Shown piece by piece: positions 1-12,500 of a stretch of DNA of 64,000 nt; position 1 is the first letter of the stretch; each line of letters begins with the position of its first letter. The position numbers and the translations under genes were made by a program. This DNA comes from Zygnema cylindricum (lineage: Eukaryota > Streptophyta > Zygnematophyceae > Zygnematales > Zygnemataceae), in NCBI GenBank assembly GCA_037447655.1, contig JBBHKE010000771.1, positions 98,067-162,066 of the forward strand, in the 5' to 3' direction. A model generated the notes under the pieces. It saw nothing but the letters and a program-made list of their open reading frames with translations, was not told the DNA's origin and did no database searches.

Positions 1-804
1 TGCGACAGTAGCCACTAGGCCTTGAAGTCATCAATATTCCCTACAGGAGTCCAATCAGCTGGTAAGAACCATTCTTTAGCCGGATGAAGAGCCGAGATAA
101 CTGTTATTTCTCCAAGGCCAGACAAGGTGAGTACCAGCCCGTACGGTCAGCATCCAGACAGCAAGAAAACACGAAGTCCACAGACACAATTCACAAATCA
201 CAGCAAGTAGAAGAGAGTCTGAGGGAAACCTTGCAGGCTGGCTTGCGCCGGTTGATTAGGAAAGGTCTTAGTACAAAGAGAAGGAAAAACTCAGAGACAA
301 TTACTAGGATAGACCATGGGTCTGAAAAGCAAAACCCTAACTCGAAACTAACTTGTCACTAAATATTAGGTGGAAACCCTAAGATCACAATGTTCGACAA
401 ATCCCGAGAAAAAACCTGCCTGAAAACGACAACCTTCCAATGTAGGATTCCCGTACTTAATTTGCAAAAGTTATCATCTCGCCAAATGGCATTTATCCTA
501 TGCTTTCACTAATCCGTACGGCTACACTAATTCCTACATGTTTGCAGGTTTCTATGTTAAAACACTGCCTGTTTCAAGAGACGACCGCTACGTGGCCGCC
601 TCGGACTGCCTTACATCTACACCTCGAGGATGAAAACCCTCCCTAAGCTAAGCAAAAATGATACATGAACCTCCAAGGGTTCATGACTTTAGACACCTGT
701 CAGGTTTGTAGCCGTCATGTTTGTAGCCGTTTGAATTCCTAACTACCTGTCAGGTTTGTAGCCGTTTAAATTCCTGACGTGTGATGTCGTACCCCAGTCC
801 AGTT
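1..804. other. Unidentified DNA at left edge
   Basis: No gene could be recognised with confidence. On the minus strand, an open frame ending in a stop near positions 17-19 reads ...HPAKEWFLPADWTPVGN..., running from about position 150 down to 17; this could be the last exon of a gene or transposon frame whose upstream part is not evident. A 92-codon plus-strand frame (84-362) has no recognisable motif. A 21-bp direct repeat (core CAGGTTTGTAGCCGT) lies at 695-715 and 745-765, just outside the retrotransposon. Confidence 0.4.
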
Positions 805-1792
805 TGCAACTCTGAGACCTCTATTGGTACACAAAACAGGCAACTTACTAGAAGCCTCTAGGATGACCTCAACCCCTTTTGGGTCTGTACAAGTATAGCT
901 GACACCCAGACACTCTACAGACTGACCAAAGTGCACCTCTTTAAATAGCTGACTCCCCTGAGTCTGCCACAAAAAGAATCCTTGAATTTGCTTCCCTGAG
1001 CACTGAATTATCAATGGTCAAAGATGACTTTTTATATAGAAGCTCTCTAAGAGAGAGGCGGCTACCTCTAATTTCCTAAGTTCTAAACCCCTCTCTAAAC
1101 CCTCTAATACTGATGTATGGAGCCAATCAATTAAGTGTATAGTACAAACAGGTACTTTGTTTGGAGAACTTTTTGTACGGCCATTGTACGACATGGTCAA
1201 AAAGACGACGCATGCGATATCCGAGTTCGCCATAGTATGTCCCGTAGATGCCGTCATCCAATGTCATGTTGCCACGTGTCACCTGGTGTGGCTTTGACCA
1301 GAAACCGCCAAATAGATCATTCTGTGATGTCGGCTTCTTTCTCTGTCGTTGGATTGATGTCGGCCTTAATTTATAGCTGTTTAAAATACAAACAATACTT
1401 TTGAGTGTAATTCTATTTAACTGTGTTTGTGTGATTGTGGTCCGTTTGTCAGTAAACCAAACTTCTCTATTTTGTTATCTTTAAGTAGCTATCGTACCCT
1501 ATATACTTCAGCACAGGTCTTAGACTATAGGTTAACACTAACGGCTAGATTAACGGACGGTAGGTACCGGGATCAAATCTTGGGTCTGTCAATCCTTTTG
1601 GTAAGTTTACCAATGATCTGCCTTCTGACAAGAAGGAGCATAGGCAGCCATGGCTCTAGCTTCCTCTCCAGCTTTCAGTGAATACGACAAGTATGGGGTC
1701 TAGAGAGAGAAGTTAAAAGCAAGCTGCCTCTGGTTTTTCTTGTTCTTATTTAAATCATTTAAATAACCTACGAAATACCTTTAATTTCAACA
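805..1792 (-). repeat. 3' LTR of the copia element
   Basis: 988-bp LTR matching 6149-7131, with small indels. On the minus strand it begins TGTTGAAATTAAAGG immediately after the polypurine tract and ends GTTGCA. It contains no coding frame I consider real. Confidence 0.9.
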
Positions 1793-1805
1793 CTCCCCTT
1801 ATTTC

Positions 1806-3180
1806 CTAGTCACTTTTAATTTTAAGTCCACATCTCTCTCTGCAAAAAAATAATTTAGGAGAAGGTTTAGGCTTAGTCATCATGTCTGCCACCATCTCAC
1901 TGTCTGGTCTGTATTCTAGACTTATTATTTTGTTCTCCACCTTTTCCCTAACAAAGCTAAGTTTGATGTCCATGTGTTTTGCTTTAAAATGATGTTTGGG
2001 ATTAGCAGCAATTGCAATTGCTGCTTGATTATCATAGAATATTTTCTGAATTCCACTCTTAACATGCCCCAATTCACCAAGCAAGGATTTGACCCACATC
2101 AATTCCTTCACAGCAGAGCAAGATGCCATATACTCTACCTCCATGGTAGACTGAGCAATGGCCTTTTGTTGCTTACTGCTCCAGCAACAAGCACCATTCC
2201 CCACATACAACACATATCCAGATGTACATCTTCTCATCAGAGCATACCTATACCTGGCATCACTCTAAGTGGTGATGTGAGTGTTTGCCCCACCGAGATG
2301 CAGCCATAGATCTCTAGTTCCTATGAGATATCTGAGGACCCTTTTAGCTGCTTCCCAATCCCTTTTGGTAGGAGCATTTAGACTCCTACTTAGCACTCCT
2401 ACAGTTGCTGCCAAATCCGGTCTCGTACAATTCATAAAATAAATCAGACTTCCCACTACCTATTTGTATGGTATAGTCTGCATAAACTTCTTTTCTTCTA
2501 GACCTTGTTCATCATCTAGCATTAGGATGTCTCCTTCCTCATTCCCCTCACTTTGCTTCTTTAGATCCATGGGAGTTATGGAACTGTTGGCTTTGTTCAT
2601 CTGAAATTTTTCCAGCATGTTTCCAATTGCCTCTTTCTGAGTTAGTCTAATTATCCTTTTTTTTCTATCTCTCTCTACTTGTATTCCCAGAATATATCTA
2701 GCCTCCCCCATATCTTTCATTTCGAATCTTCCCTTTAGATCTGTTTTTAGTTTGTTGATTTTCTTTAACGACTTACTTAGAACCAGAAGACCATCAACAT
2801 AAATTGCAATAAAGATGACACTTTCCTCATCTTCAAAAACATAAATTGAATGATCTGAACTGATGCGGATGTATCTCAGACCGGTAAGGAACTCATCAAG
2901 TTTGTTGTTCCATTGTCTAGGCGCCTGTTTCAAACCATAGAGAGAATTGATCAGCCGGTATACTTTACTTTCCTCTCCTTGTTCCACGAATCCTTTCGAC
3001 TGTCGCATGAAGATCTCTTCCTCTAGTTCTCCCTGTAGGAAAGCTGTCTTTATGTCTATCTGGTGAACTTCCATGTCTTCTACAGCTTCCAGACTGAGAA
3101 GTATTCGGACCGAAGGAAATCTGACGACTGGAGCGAAGGTTTCTTCGTAGTCCCTCTTTCTGAGTAAAGCCTTTCGCCAC
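1806..3180 (-). pseudogene. copia reverse transcriptase-RNase H, broken
   Basis: Copia RT motifs are present: HQIDIKTAFLQGELEEEI, YGLKQAPRQWNNKLD and IYVDGLLVLS. The last corresponds to the catalytic YVDD box with the second aspartate replaced by glycine. RNase H motifs follow (IYFMNCTRPDLA, STMEVEYMA, YDNQAAIAIA, KHMDIKLSFVRE). Frame breaks near 2460 and 2250 separate RT from RNase H. The piece ends about 14 bases before the 3' LTR/polypurine junction. Confidence 0.85.
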
Positions 3181-3504
3181 TAATCGGGCCTTATACCGCT
3201 CAATAGTATTGTCTGGATTCAGTTTTAGTTTGAAAACCCACTAACATCCAATTGGTTTTCTATCGGATGGACTGTCCACCAACTCCCATGTGTCAGTCGC
3301 CATGATTGAAGCCATCTCTGCATTGATGGCCGTCTTCCACCGGTTTTTTTCCGGGCAGTTCATTGCCTCCTCATGTGTTTGAGGTTCGTCCGGGTGAGAC
3401 GGTTTGGTTACCTTGTTGTTAACTTGTTTCTCTTGAAGCCTTTTGCTGCTTCTTCTCCCTCCATCAAAATCTGCGGCTGGGATAGATGGTTTTCGTGGGT
3501 TCTT

Positions 3505-4777
3505 TCAAATCACCACGGCTTCTCCCCTGTCCCTCGAATCCATATCTGTTTCCACCACGTCTTCCGCTTGTGTCATTGGTGTTTCCAAGTTCAAGTCTTT
3601 ATCTGTCGGTTTTGAATCTGCAAGGATATCATCTTCTTGAAAACCCAGATAGTTAGGAAGATGAAAGTCATCAAAATTATCTGACTCAAATCTGATTCTG
3701 ACTGACTTTGAGGATTTAAAGGGATCTACCGACTTCCCTTCATCTATAGCTACCAGATGCTTTACTAAAATTATATCTTCTCTCTTTAGATCATACACTC
3801 TATACCCTTTTACATCCTCATCATATCCTAGCAAGTATCCGGGTTTCCCTTTAGGATCTAGTTTCCAGTTTGATTTATCTGTATCTAAACTGAAGACTTT
3901 ACTACCGAAAACCTTTAAGTGAGATAGATCTGGTTTTTCGGCTGGTCCATTTCTCATATGGAGTTTGGCCTTTCACTGCCGAAGTTAGTACTCTGTTTCT
4001 CAAATAATTAGCACAATTCATAGCTTCGGCCCAAAATCTTTTTCCTATCCGTTTATCTGACAACATACTCCGGGCACTATCATTTAGTGTCCTATTCAAT
4101 CTCTCGGCAACACCATTCTGTTCCGGGTTTTCTGGAACTGTCTTTTGATGTTGAACACCATCCTCTCTTAAGAACTCCTCAAAGTGTTTGGAGGTATATT
4201 CCCCTCCATTGTCACTTTTTACTCTCTTTATTGGGGTTTCGTACAGTTTCTCGGCCCATGCCTTATAATGTTTGAGATACTCCGGAGTTTATGATTTGTT
4301 TTTCAGAAAGTATACCCGGGAGTATCGGGACCAATCATCAATAAGGGTTAGCATAAATCTTTTGCCTCCTGGTGATGACACTCTCGCTGGTCCCCAAATG
4401 TCTGTGTGCACCAGATCAAGAACTTTTTCTCCTTTATAAGTTGCTTCTTTTGGGAATGGTAATCTGTGTGCTTTACCTTGAGAACACCCACTGCAATCAC
4501 TCACATTATCATTTTCCCCAAAGCGTATCCCTTCAACTACTCCCAACTTTTTCATTTCTTTTAACTTTTCTAGATTCACATGCCCAAGTCTCTTATGCCA
4601 CAACATAATATCATTCACACCAGCATAGTAAAGTTTGAGTTTTTTATTACTTAAAGCAAGCCTGAACATCCCTTGGCTACCTTTCTCAGCAACCTTTCTC
4701 AGCAGTGAAATACACATCTTCCTCAAAGCTAGCTGTAAAAACTCATTTTCTGGTGCTAGTTTCAAATCCTTTATCAT
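3505..4777 (-). pseudogene. copia integrase region, broken
   Basis: An HHCC zinc-binding region (HKRLGHVN ... CSGCSQGK) is followed by core motifs HTDIWGP, LIDDWSRY and SDNGGEYTS, which carry the DD(35)E catalytic residues of retroviral-type integrases. The C-terminal portion (FGSKVFSLDTDKS, KPGYLLGYDED) is typical of copia. An in-frame stop near 4288 and frame shifts near 4100 and 3950 split it into at least three pieces. Confidence 0.85.
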
Positions 4778-4847
4778 CTAATACAGATGTAGAGATAAGG
4801 TTTTTGTTTATCCCCAGAATAAACAATACATCGGAGAACGTAACTAT

Positions 4848-6144
4848 TCAAGTTTTTCCCTCCACTATGACTTTCAGATCTACCGATCCTACATAAGTAG
4901 TGGTCACTACCCTCCCATCCCCATATTCAATCTCTACTGTAGGAATCTTTCTCAGCATAGTAAATAGATGCTTATCCTTGCACATGTGCATGGATGCACC
5001 TGAATCCACAATCCAGCCTCCTTCACCTTTCATTCCACCGAAGGCACATTTTTGCTCTCGTGGAATTTCGACTTCAGTCTTTGCCTCCAACTCCTCATCC
5101 AAAATAAGTTCGTCGTCCTCCTCATCGGACTCCTTCTCTAGTACCTGAGTGAGAAGTGCCTTTTTCTTCCCTCGTGGCTGACCCCCGGTCTGCCCTTCCT
5201 TTATCCGAAGTTCGGTCAGTTTGGTACATTCCGCCATGTAATGCTCGGGTTTCTTGCATAAATGACAAAGCCTCTTTGGTCCCCTTATTCCGGACTCATC
5301 GGAGTGATTTTTTTTATCTTCCCCTCCATTACTTCCAAGGGGTTTCCGTGAATCTTTGTTTCTCCAACTTGCTCCGGCCGCCAAGGCTTGTCCACTCTTA
5401 ACTCCCCTCCGGATTTCGATTGTGTTTTCTCGGACGAGGATCATACCAACTACCGAATTCCATATCCACCTGGAGTCCGACAGATCCTGTACCCGGTTCA
5501 CAATGTTCTTATACTCATCGGGTAGTTTCATGAGTAAGCAGTGAACCTTTGCCTTCTCCGTTTCTATTTTTCCGGCACACTCTAACTCCATGAAGAGTAT
5601 AGCCAGCTCATTGCAGAAATCGAGCATCTTCTCTCTTTTGTGAAACTATCCATTGATCCTTTGATCTGCTAGCTTATGTTCCTGAATAGTACTGCTACGG
5701 TACATCTCTATAAGAGACCCCGACAGATCAGTGCCCTTTCCACCTGCAAATGAGGACCTGCGAGCCCTTATGTGAGATGACGGAGGACAAAATGCTTCGC
5801 CGCCATGTTGTTGTAGTCCCATGTATCGATGTCATTCTCCTCATTCCTCGAAATAGGAGACATGAAAGCAGATCCGATTGCTATAGGTTTGGTTTTCTCT
5901 TTTTCTTTCCCTTTTTCCATCACGATGCTTTCTTTGTCCTCTGACTCCTCTGATGACGGTAGATCTGGTTTTCTACCAAATTTGTTTCCTGCAAACCCTG
6001 GAGGGATAGCTGGACCGGATGGGCGTTCACTCGCCCACTCACTATTCCCCAAAATCTTTTCTCACATAGGGCTCCTATCATCATACTTTCCCAGTACATG
6101 AACCCAGTCCCATTGAATATGGGCACCTTAGAGGGTGGGCCCAT
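4848..6144 (-). pseudogene. copia gag-protease region, broken
   Basis: The N-terminal part near 6144-5920 has the copia gag opening (FNGTGFMYWESMM). After frame breaks the region 5627-4848 continues with the rest of gag, including a zinc knuckle CHLCKKPEHYMAEC (CX2CX4HX4C) that binds RNA during particle assembly. It ends in the aspartic protease motif WIVDSGASMHMC. The frame changes between the pieces, so no continuous polyprotein can be made. Family assignment is secure; exact ends of the pieces are approximate. Confidence 0.85.
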
Positions 6145-6148
6145 AACG

Positions 6149-7131
6149 TGCAACTGTGAGACCTCCATTGGTACTCAAAGCAGGCAGCTTACTAGAAGCC
6201 TCTAAGATGACCTCAACCCCTTTGTTTGTACAAGTATAGCTGACACCCAAACAGTATACAGACTGACCAAAGTGCACCCCTTGTAAAGAGCTGACTCCCT
6301 TGAGTCTGCCACAAAAAGAATCCTTGAATTTGCTCCCCTGAGCAGTAAATTATCAATGGTCAAAGATGACCTTTTATACAGAAGCTCTCTGGGAGAGGCG
6401 ACTACCTCTAATTTCCTAAGTTCTAAAGCCCTTTCTAAACCCTCTACTACTGATGTACAGAGCCAATCAATTAAGTGTATAGTACAGACAGGTACTTTGT
6501 CCGGTGTACTTTTTGTACGGCCATTGTACGACATGGCCAAAAAGACGACGCCTGCCATATGCGGGTTCGCCATACTATGTCCCGGAGATGCCGTCATCCA
6601 ATGTCATGCTGCCACGTGTCACCTGGTGTGGCTATGACCGCAAACCGCCAACAAGATCATTCCGCGATGTCGGCTTCTTTCTCCGTTGTTGGATTGATGT
6701 CGGCCTTAATTTATAGCCGTTTAAAATCAAATAGTACTTTTAAGTGTAATTCTATTTAACTGTGTCTGTGTGATTGTGGTCCGTTTGTCAGTAAACCGAA
6801 CTTCTCTATTTTGTTATCTTTAAGTAGCTATCGTACCCTATATACTTCAGCACTGGTCTTAGACTACAGGTTAAGACTAACGGCTAGATTAACGGACGGT
6901 ATGTATCGGGATCAAATCTTGGGTCCGTCAATCCTTTTGGTAAGTTTACCAATGATCTGCCTTCTGACAAGAAGGAGCATAGGCAGCCATGGCTCTAGCT
7001 TCCTCTCCAGCCTTCAGTGACTACGACAAGTATGAGGGCTAGAAAGAGAAGTTAGAAGAAGGCTGCCTCTGCTTTTTCCTGCTCCTATTTAACTTAATTA
7101 AATAACCTAGAAAATACCTTTAATTTCGACA
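6149..7131 (-). repeat. 5' LTR of the copia element
   Basis: 983-bp LTR. It aligns along its length with 805-1792; in the first 75 bp I count about six or seven substitutions, so the pair is clearly diverged and the insertion is not recent. On the minus strand it begins TGTCGAAATTAAAGG and ends GTTGCA. A gag-like ATG (6144-6142) lies only four bases inside this LTR. Confidence 0.9.
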
Positions 7132-8241
7132 AAACATTCACCATTCTTCACGATGATCGGTCGCGGCCGAATATGCGCCACGTTTTTCGAAAATCTTTGA
7201 AAACCGGTGTCTATGTTGAAAAATGTCTTGTCGAAGCGTGAATTGCTAAAGAATTAGAAATCACACGGAACTGTTAAATTGCTCAGATGTGTAATTGTTT
7301 TCTACTCTGCGAACTATTGTAATGTTTTACGTACAAAAAAATAAGGTGGCGCAACGGTACTTTCGCATGTTTTAAAGTTTCAGCTATTTTTTGCAGTTTT
7401 CCTCCATAACTTGGAAAAAAAACGAGAAAATCTCAGCCATATCAAAAAATTGAATTTACCAACGTAGTTGTGTTACCTTTGATTCTTGAAACTTTAAATG
7501 TACGCGAGTTTGTTGTCTAGAGCGATGCACTTTGTCGTCTAGTGTTTTTCATTTCACTTTCGCGTCCTTCCATCTCGTCTTCCAACTTTATATAAAATCA
7601 CTTAGCGATGTGATTTTAAATAAAGTTCCATGAGGTGAGCGAATAGGCAAATGGTGTCGCAAGTGTCAGAAGTTTTTGACAATTTTTGTGCGCGGAGTTT
7701 CAAAAGAAGAACCCACTGCACGTTTCTAGCTTGTGCGTGACTTTTTTCCGTGCGCTTTTGCGTGATTTTTTCCGTGCTCTTTTTCCCGTACAAGGGCCGT
7801 GGAGGGGGTCTCGACCAACAGACGCCATTTCGCAAAAGCGAATTTCGTGAAAGCGCATCTTTCTCTCTCCCTCTCCCACTACCGCGTCTATCCCACAATT
7901 CTTGCAATGAAAAACACCAATAATTGTATCAAATAAAATATCTCTAAAAACGATTTCTTTTTACAATATTTGGGCATATTTTGATGGCAAGTAGAGTGGG
8001 AAAAGCCTAGAAAATAAAATCGGGAAACCATGGCGGAAAGTTTTAAAATTTGTGACGTCGACGCTGTCATAATTTGAGCGTGACGTAAAAATGTCACAAA
8101 CCCTAAACATCTACAATGTCACAAGTAGCTAGACGCCTACAACCGTTGCTATTTTGTAAACATCATCAATTGTCGCGAGTTTTGTAGTCGTCTACAACCG
8201 TCACAAATTGCACCCACGTCTACATCTGTCACAATCTAAAG

Positions 8242-8547
8242 CATAGTTCAAAAGTAGGCCTTTTTATGGTAGGCCTTTGGTCGACGCCTTTATCGTAAGT
8301 TGTGTTATGGGCCTTTCATGTGATCTTCTTAGATTGCTACTTTGATCAGCGACCGTCTGATCTTCCGAATCTGACGGTGTAATTAAAAGTTTTTGGTCTG
8401 AATGTTTTAATTTGTCCAATTTTTTGTCAGAATGTTTTAATTGGTCCGAATAGATCCGAATACAATATGGGTCTTAAGGTCATATTGTATGTTTTGCATA
8501 CAATAGGCATATTGTATAGGCCTACTTTCACCTACTTTTGAACTATG
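8242..8547. mobile_element. hAT-like MITE 1
   Basis: 306-bp non-coding element with a perfect 17-bp terminal inverted repeat, CATAGTTCAAAAGTAGG at the left and its complement at the right. It is flanked by the 8-mers ATCTAAAG (8234-8241) and ATGTAAAG (8548-8555). An 8-bp duplication and a terminus starting CA fit the hAT superfamily. It abuts a second element sharing the middle 8-mer. Confidence 0.75.
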
Positions 8548-8555
8548 ATGTAAAG

Positions 8556-9037
8556 CATAGTTGTTCACGGCGTTTAGTGCGAACGATTTAATAGCGACGA
8601 ATTATACGTAACAAACGCATTGAACCTTTTGAAAAAATCGTAAAAATTGTTAATGATTTTTCGTCCGTACTATTCCGTACATGTAAACAAAAATAAATTT
8701 CACATATGCCGCAGTTTGTACCATTTCCGTACATTTTCCGTATCTTTTCGCAATAGTCCGTACATTTTTGGTACAATTCCGTACAATCCCGTAAAATTTC
8801 TGTTCAGTTTACCGCACAGAAAGTACTACGAAGTGCAACAAATCTTTTCGTAAAATTCCGTACATTTACCGTACAAAACCGTACAGCTATCGTAAAATAC
8901 CGTACAATTTCCGTGAATTAGCCGTTCAGTTTACCGGACAGAAAGTACATCGCGTTTTTTTCCGATTTATTCAAAAGTCACGAATTATACGTTTTAATCC
9001 GAAAAAAGGAAAAAATCGCGCGATTTGAACAACTATG
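8556..9037. mobile_element. hAT-like MITE 2
   Basis: 482-bp non-coding element with a perfect 12-bp terminal inverted repeat, CATAGTTGTTCA. It is flanked by ATGTAAAG (8548-8555) and ATCTAAAG (9038-9045). Its interior is dense in CCGTAC-type words and holds a duplicated segment around a GTTCAGTTTACCG.ACAGAAAGTAC word near 8799-8825 and 8922-8947. It shares the CATAGTT terminus with MITE 1. Confidence 0.75.
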
Positions 9038-9537
9038 ATCTAAAGTAACAATTTCATTTCTTTAGGAATGCTCTGAAAGTAGTACGACGGAGAATCTTCG
9101 CTAAAAACAAAGTTACAAGACGAAAGTTTCGGTTACATGCGAAAGTACCCTATTCTATGTTTATTACTGTAATTCTATTCTACCGAACTGTAGCAACGTG
9201 TCAAGCGGGCTTAAAAATGGATGTCATTTGTCGATGTTTCGAAATCGATTCAGTACTGCTCTTTCTTGATTTTCGCTATCTGCGCAGAGCAGCGCAGCTA
9301 CGGAGCCGTATTCATCCTATAAAGCGCTGTTTGTTTGACTTCCGTATCGAAAGGTTGCCACATCAAATATCTTCTTACAGAAAGAAAGTTTTGAGAATCG
9401 AACAGATTTATAGCCTGCTGCAGGCAGTTTCGAGGAAGTTTGCCATGTTATAACGATGTTCCACACTTTTTAGTTACATCTAAGCAGTCGAAAAGAAGGT
9501 TCAGAACAAGAGAGCCAGGCGTGTAGTGTGTGTAGCC

Positions 9538-12500
9538 ATGGCGTCCTCGGGCACAACTGGTCTTTCTCTCGTTTGCAATCAGTGCAATACTCAGCTGCGT
9601 AGCGCTAAGGAGGCACAAGATCACGCAGAGATTAGTGGTCATACGAATTTTTCGGAATCTACAGAAGCTGTGAGCACATGTAGTTCAACGAATAGCTGTG
9701 ACATAGAACAAAAGTACGTATTTTTCGCCTTATTATATGCGCAAAAGGTGTAAAACAGGCGTGGTGCTCTAAGAATTTTACCGCACCACGCATAATTTAC
9801 ACCTTTTGTGTGTATCATACTGCGGAAAATACAATTTGTCTGTTCTTTGAGATGTGATTGTGTTGTTCTACGAGCTTTGTCATTTTGCCTCCTGTCGTGG
9901 CTTCATGTTTTGTTTTTCAAATACGGCTCTAGGCTAATTGACATGAAATACAAGCACAGGAGTTGCGTTTTTGTTTTCTTTTGTTTATAGATTTATGTTT
10001 ATACTTTTATGCTTGAAGTTTGTATCTGCTTACGTTCTTGTAAGATTTTTTGCCACTGATTGCGTTTCTAATTCAATTGTTTGATTATTTGGCTTGGACA
10101 GGTTTTGAATCTGGTATGTACAGTTTGTGGAAAGCCGTGTCGGAGCAAAACGGTAAGTATTTTTTTCATAATAGAGTTGAAATTGATGAAGTTACTAAGA
10201 TGAAGCTGGTCATATTCGAAATGTTTGAAAGGAATTTATCTTGTCTTCCCGATTAGTTCTTAACCACCTTTTCCCACTTAGTGAGCATTTGACTCAAAAA
10301 ATTTCAGTGATCTTGCAATTCAGGAAGGCAGAGACTTTAAAAAGGTGCTAGATTGATGGCATATGAATGGTTGCTTGCGATTTTTTCTTTAAGCAACTTA
10401 GTTGAACCAATTGGAAAGCGCAGCACCTAATTACTTCCTTATGCTTGGAAATCTGACTTTCAGGAGACAGATTTGCATACCAAGAGGACTGGGCATGCCG
10501 ATTTCAGTGACAAGACTTTAGACACTGCCAAACCCATTCAATTAGAGCAGGTTAAAGCAAATGCAGTCTCTGGGAGCGAGCCCGTTGAGACTGGGTCAGA
10601 GAGTCAAAGGGAAACATCGGGCAATGACGCATCTTCAAGTGCCGGTATGTCATTGGAACCCTCGCCATATTACCTCAAGTTTGGGTACAATCTTCAATAC
10701 ACTCTGTTATACTAGGCTGGGTTCTGTTAGCATGCTTTGGACTTGCCAACAATGTAAGTTCATATGAAGTTATTTGTAAAGCTCACCAAGTCAATTGTAA
10801 AGTACACTTACCTGTGTATTGGATTTGAATGATCCACATTCTTACCTTCGTAAAATCGAGGGTTCCCTTACCCGAATGGTGATGGTTAGTGTTGTGTATG
10901 TTGCTTGCCACAAGAGGATGCTGAACTTGGTGCAAGTTCTTGTTTAATGTGTGTCTCAAACATTCAGAGGTTAGTACCAGATGAGTAATGCAACAGTGAA
11001 AACGACCAGGATAATAATGATTTATGTGCGACTTTGGGAAACACTGTATTCCTATATAAAAACAATGTATTGTTCAAAATGATGATGTGGGCTCTATATG
11101 CCTCATGTTACGTGCTTCATTGGGAAGTACCTTACTTTGGTCACTTACCAGCCTCTCCTTTCCAGTTTCCTGCGTGTTCAGTCTATGTTGTTTCATCGGT
11201 CGGGTAGCATCCAGGTTTACTTTTGATACTTTCTCCATTTAGTAACCACAGCTCTTCTGGCTTGAATTTATGAGTTTCAACTTTCATTATGAGTTTCAAC
11301 TGTCATTCAGTTCCTCCTTGTAAGGCCAAGCTTATTGGTTCGATTTTTCTCCTTTTTTTGGAAATTATTTTTTTTAATATGATGTTAAAACTGGTTCCAT
11401 TTGGTCCGTTGCTCAGAAGTTTTCATTTGGCGATTGGATTTTTGTTTTTTCTCAGAAATGGTGGTCCCGAGTGTCAACAAGGAGGTGCAAGCGGAGCTTG
11501 AGGCAATGGGCTTCTCCTCAGCACGTTGCATTAGGGCTCTCCATTTCTCCGGTTTATTCTCTTTCTTCGTCCTGTTCACTTTGAGGCACATACTTGCAGC
11601 ATTCTGATCAAGATGTAGTCTATTATTGTTAAGATGAGGGCCTTGTGTATAACCGGTGGTGTAACTGATTGTTTTTTGGTGTGATATATTCTGGGGAATA
11701 GGTGGCGATAATGTGGAAACGGCTGTGAATTGGATAGTAGAGCACGAGGATGATCCTGACATTGATGAAATGCCTTTGGTATGTGAATAAGAAAAGAGGG
11801 TCGCTAAGCTTTTTGAGAATAGACCATGACATAACACCTCAGCTTAATTTAAGAATAATATAAGGGTACTCGATGAATCACAATCTTGGTGGATGGTGTA
11901 CATGAGACCACGTTTGTTTGCCAAAGGCTTATGAAAGAGTATTCAAGTTCTTTTATGTTTTTTTCGGGTAGGAAAGAGGAAAGAGGAAAGAGGAGCTGAC
12001 ATGTGTCAATTAGGTCCAAATTGATTGTTTGATTTAATTCTCGTCAATTAGGTTGTATCTGGCTGGTTCTTTTATAAAAGCAATTTGCGGTATCAGAACA
12101 TTTTATTAGTAAATCTCACGAACATATTTTTGGTAGGATTAGCTAAGCAGTCTATCAGTTGCTTACAGGTACCAGTAACAGCCATAGCTGAGAAGAAGCA
12201 GCCTCTCAGTGCTGAGGAGGCACGAGCACGGGCTCAGGAACTACGGTGAGTTTCCAATATTCTTATATGTCAAGGTTCCCTGTATGTACTTTATCTGTTG
12301 TTGAAACTGTCTACTTATAGTTTCCGTCCCTGAAACCTCTGTCCCTGTACGGGAAAGGTACATGCAGCTTCTTATTCAAGCATAGGCTGGGTGTACAGAG
12401 AGCGAGCCAGAAAGAAAAAGGAGGAAGAGGAAAAGCGCATGGAAAGAGAACGTGAAAAGGTGAGATGAGTCTGCATGTAGTTGCATCTTGACAAGGTTTT

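Larger units (their letters stand above)
805..7131 (-). mobile_element. Degenerate Ty1/copia LTR retrotransposon
   Basis: Copia-type element, transcribed right to left, with LTRs at 6149-7131 (5') and 805-1792 (3'). Both LTRs start TG and end CA. On the minus strand the internal order is gag, CCHC zinc knuckle, protease (DSGAS), integrase (GKAHRLPF, HTDIWGP, DDWSRY, SDNGGEY), reverse transcriptase and RNase H, which is the copia order. A polypurine tract (AAGGGGAG, minus strand) sits directly before the 3' LTR at 1793-1800. The coding region is broken by many frameshifts and stops, for example a stop within the integrase core near 4288, and the RT active-site box reads YVDG rather than YVDD, so it is not autonomous. 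The flanking 5-mers (800-804 CAGTT; 7132-7136 AAACA) do not match, so no target-site duplication is visible. Confidence 0.95.
7132..9537. other. Intergenic region with MITEs
   Basis: I see no gene here. It holds two adjacent inverted-repeat elements (8242-9037, listed separately), a short palindrome around 7593-7616 (AAAATCAC...GTGATTTT), a two-unit imperfect repeat of GCGTGATTTTTTCCGTGC type near 7733-7785, and a degenerate TCTACAA/GTCACAA-rich stretch at about 8090-8230. The last 500 bp should contain the promoter of the gene starting at 9538. Confidence 0.6.
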
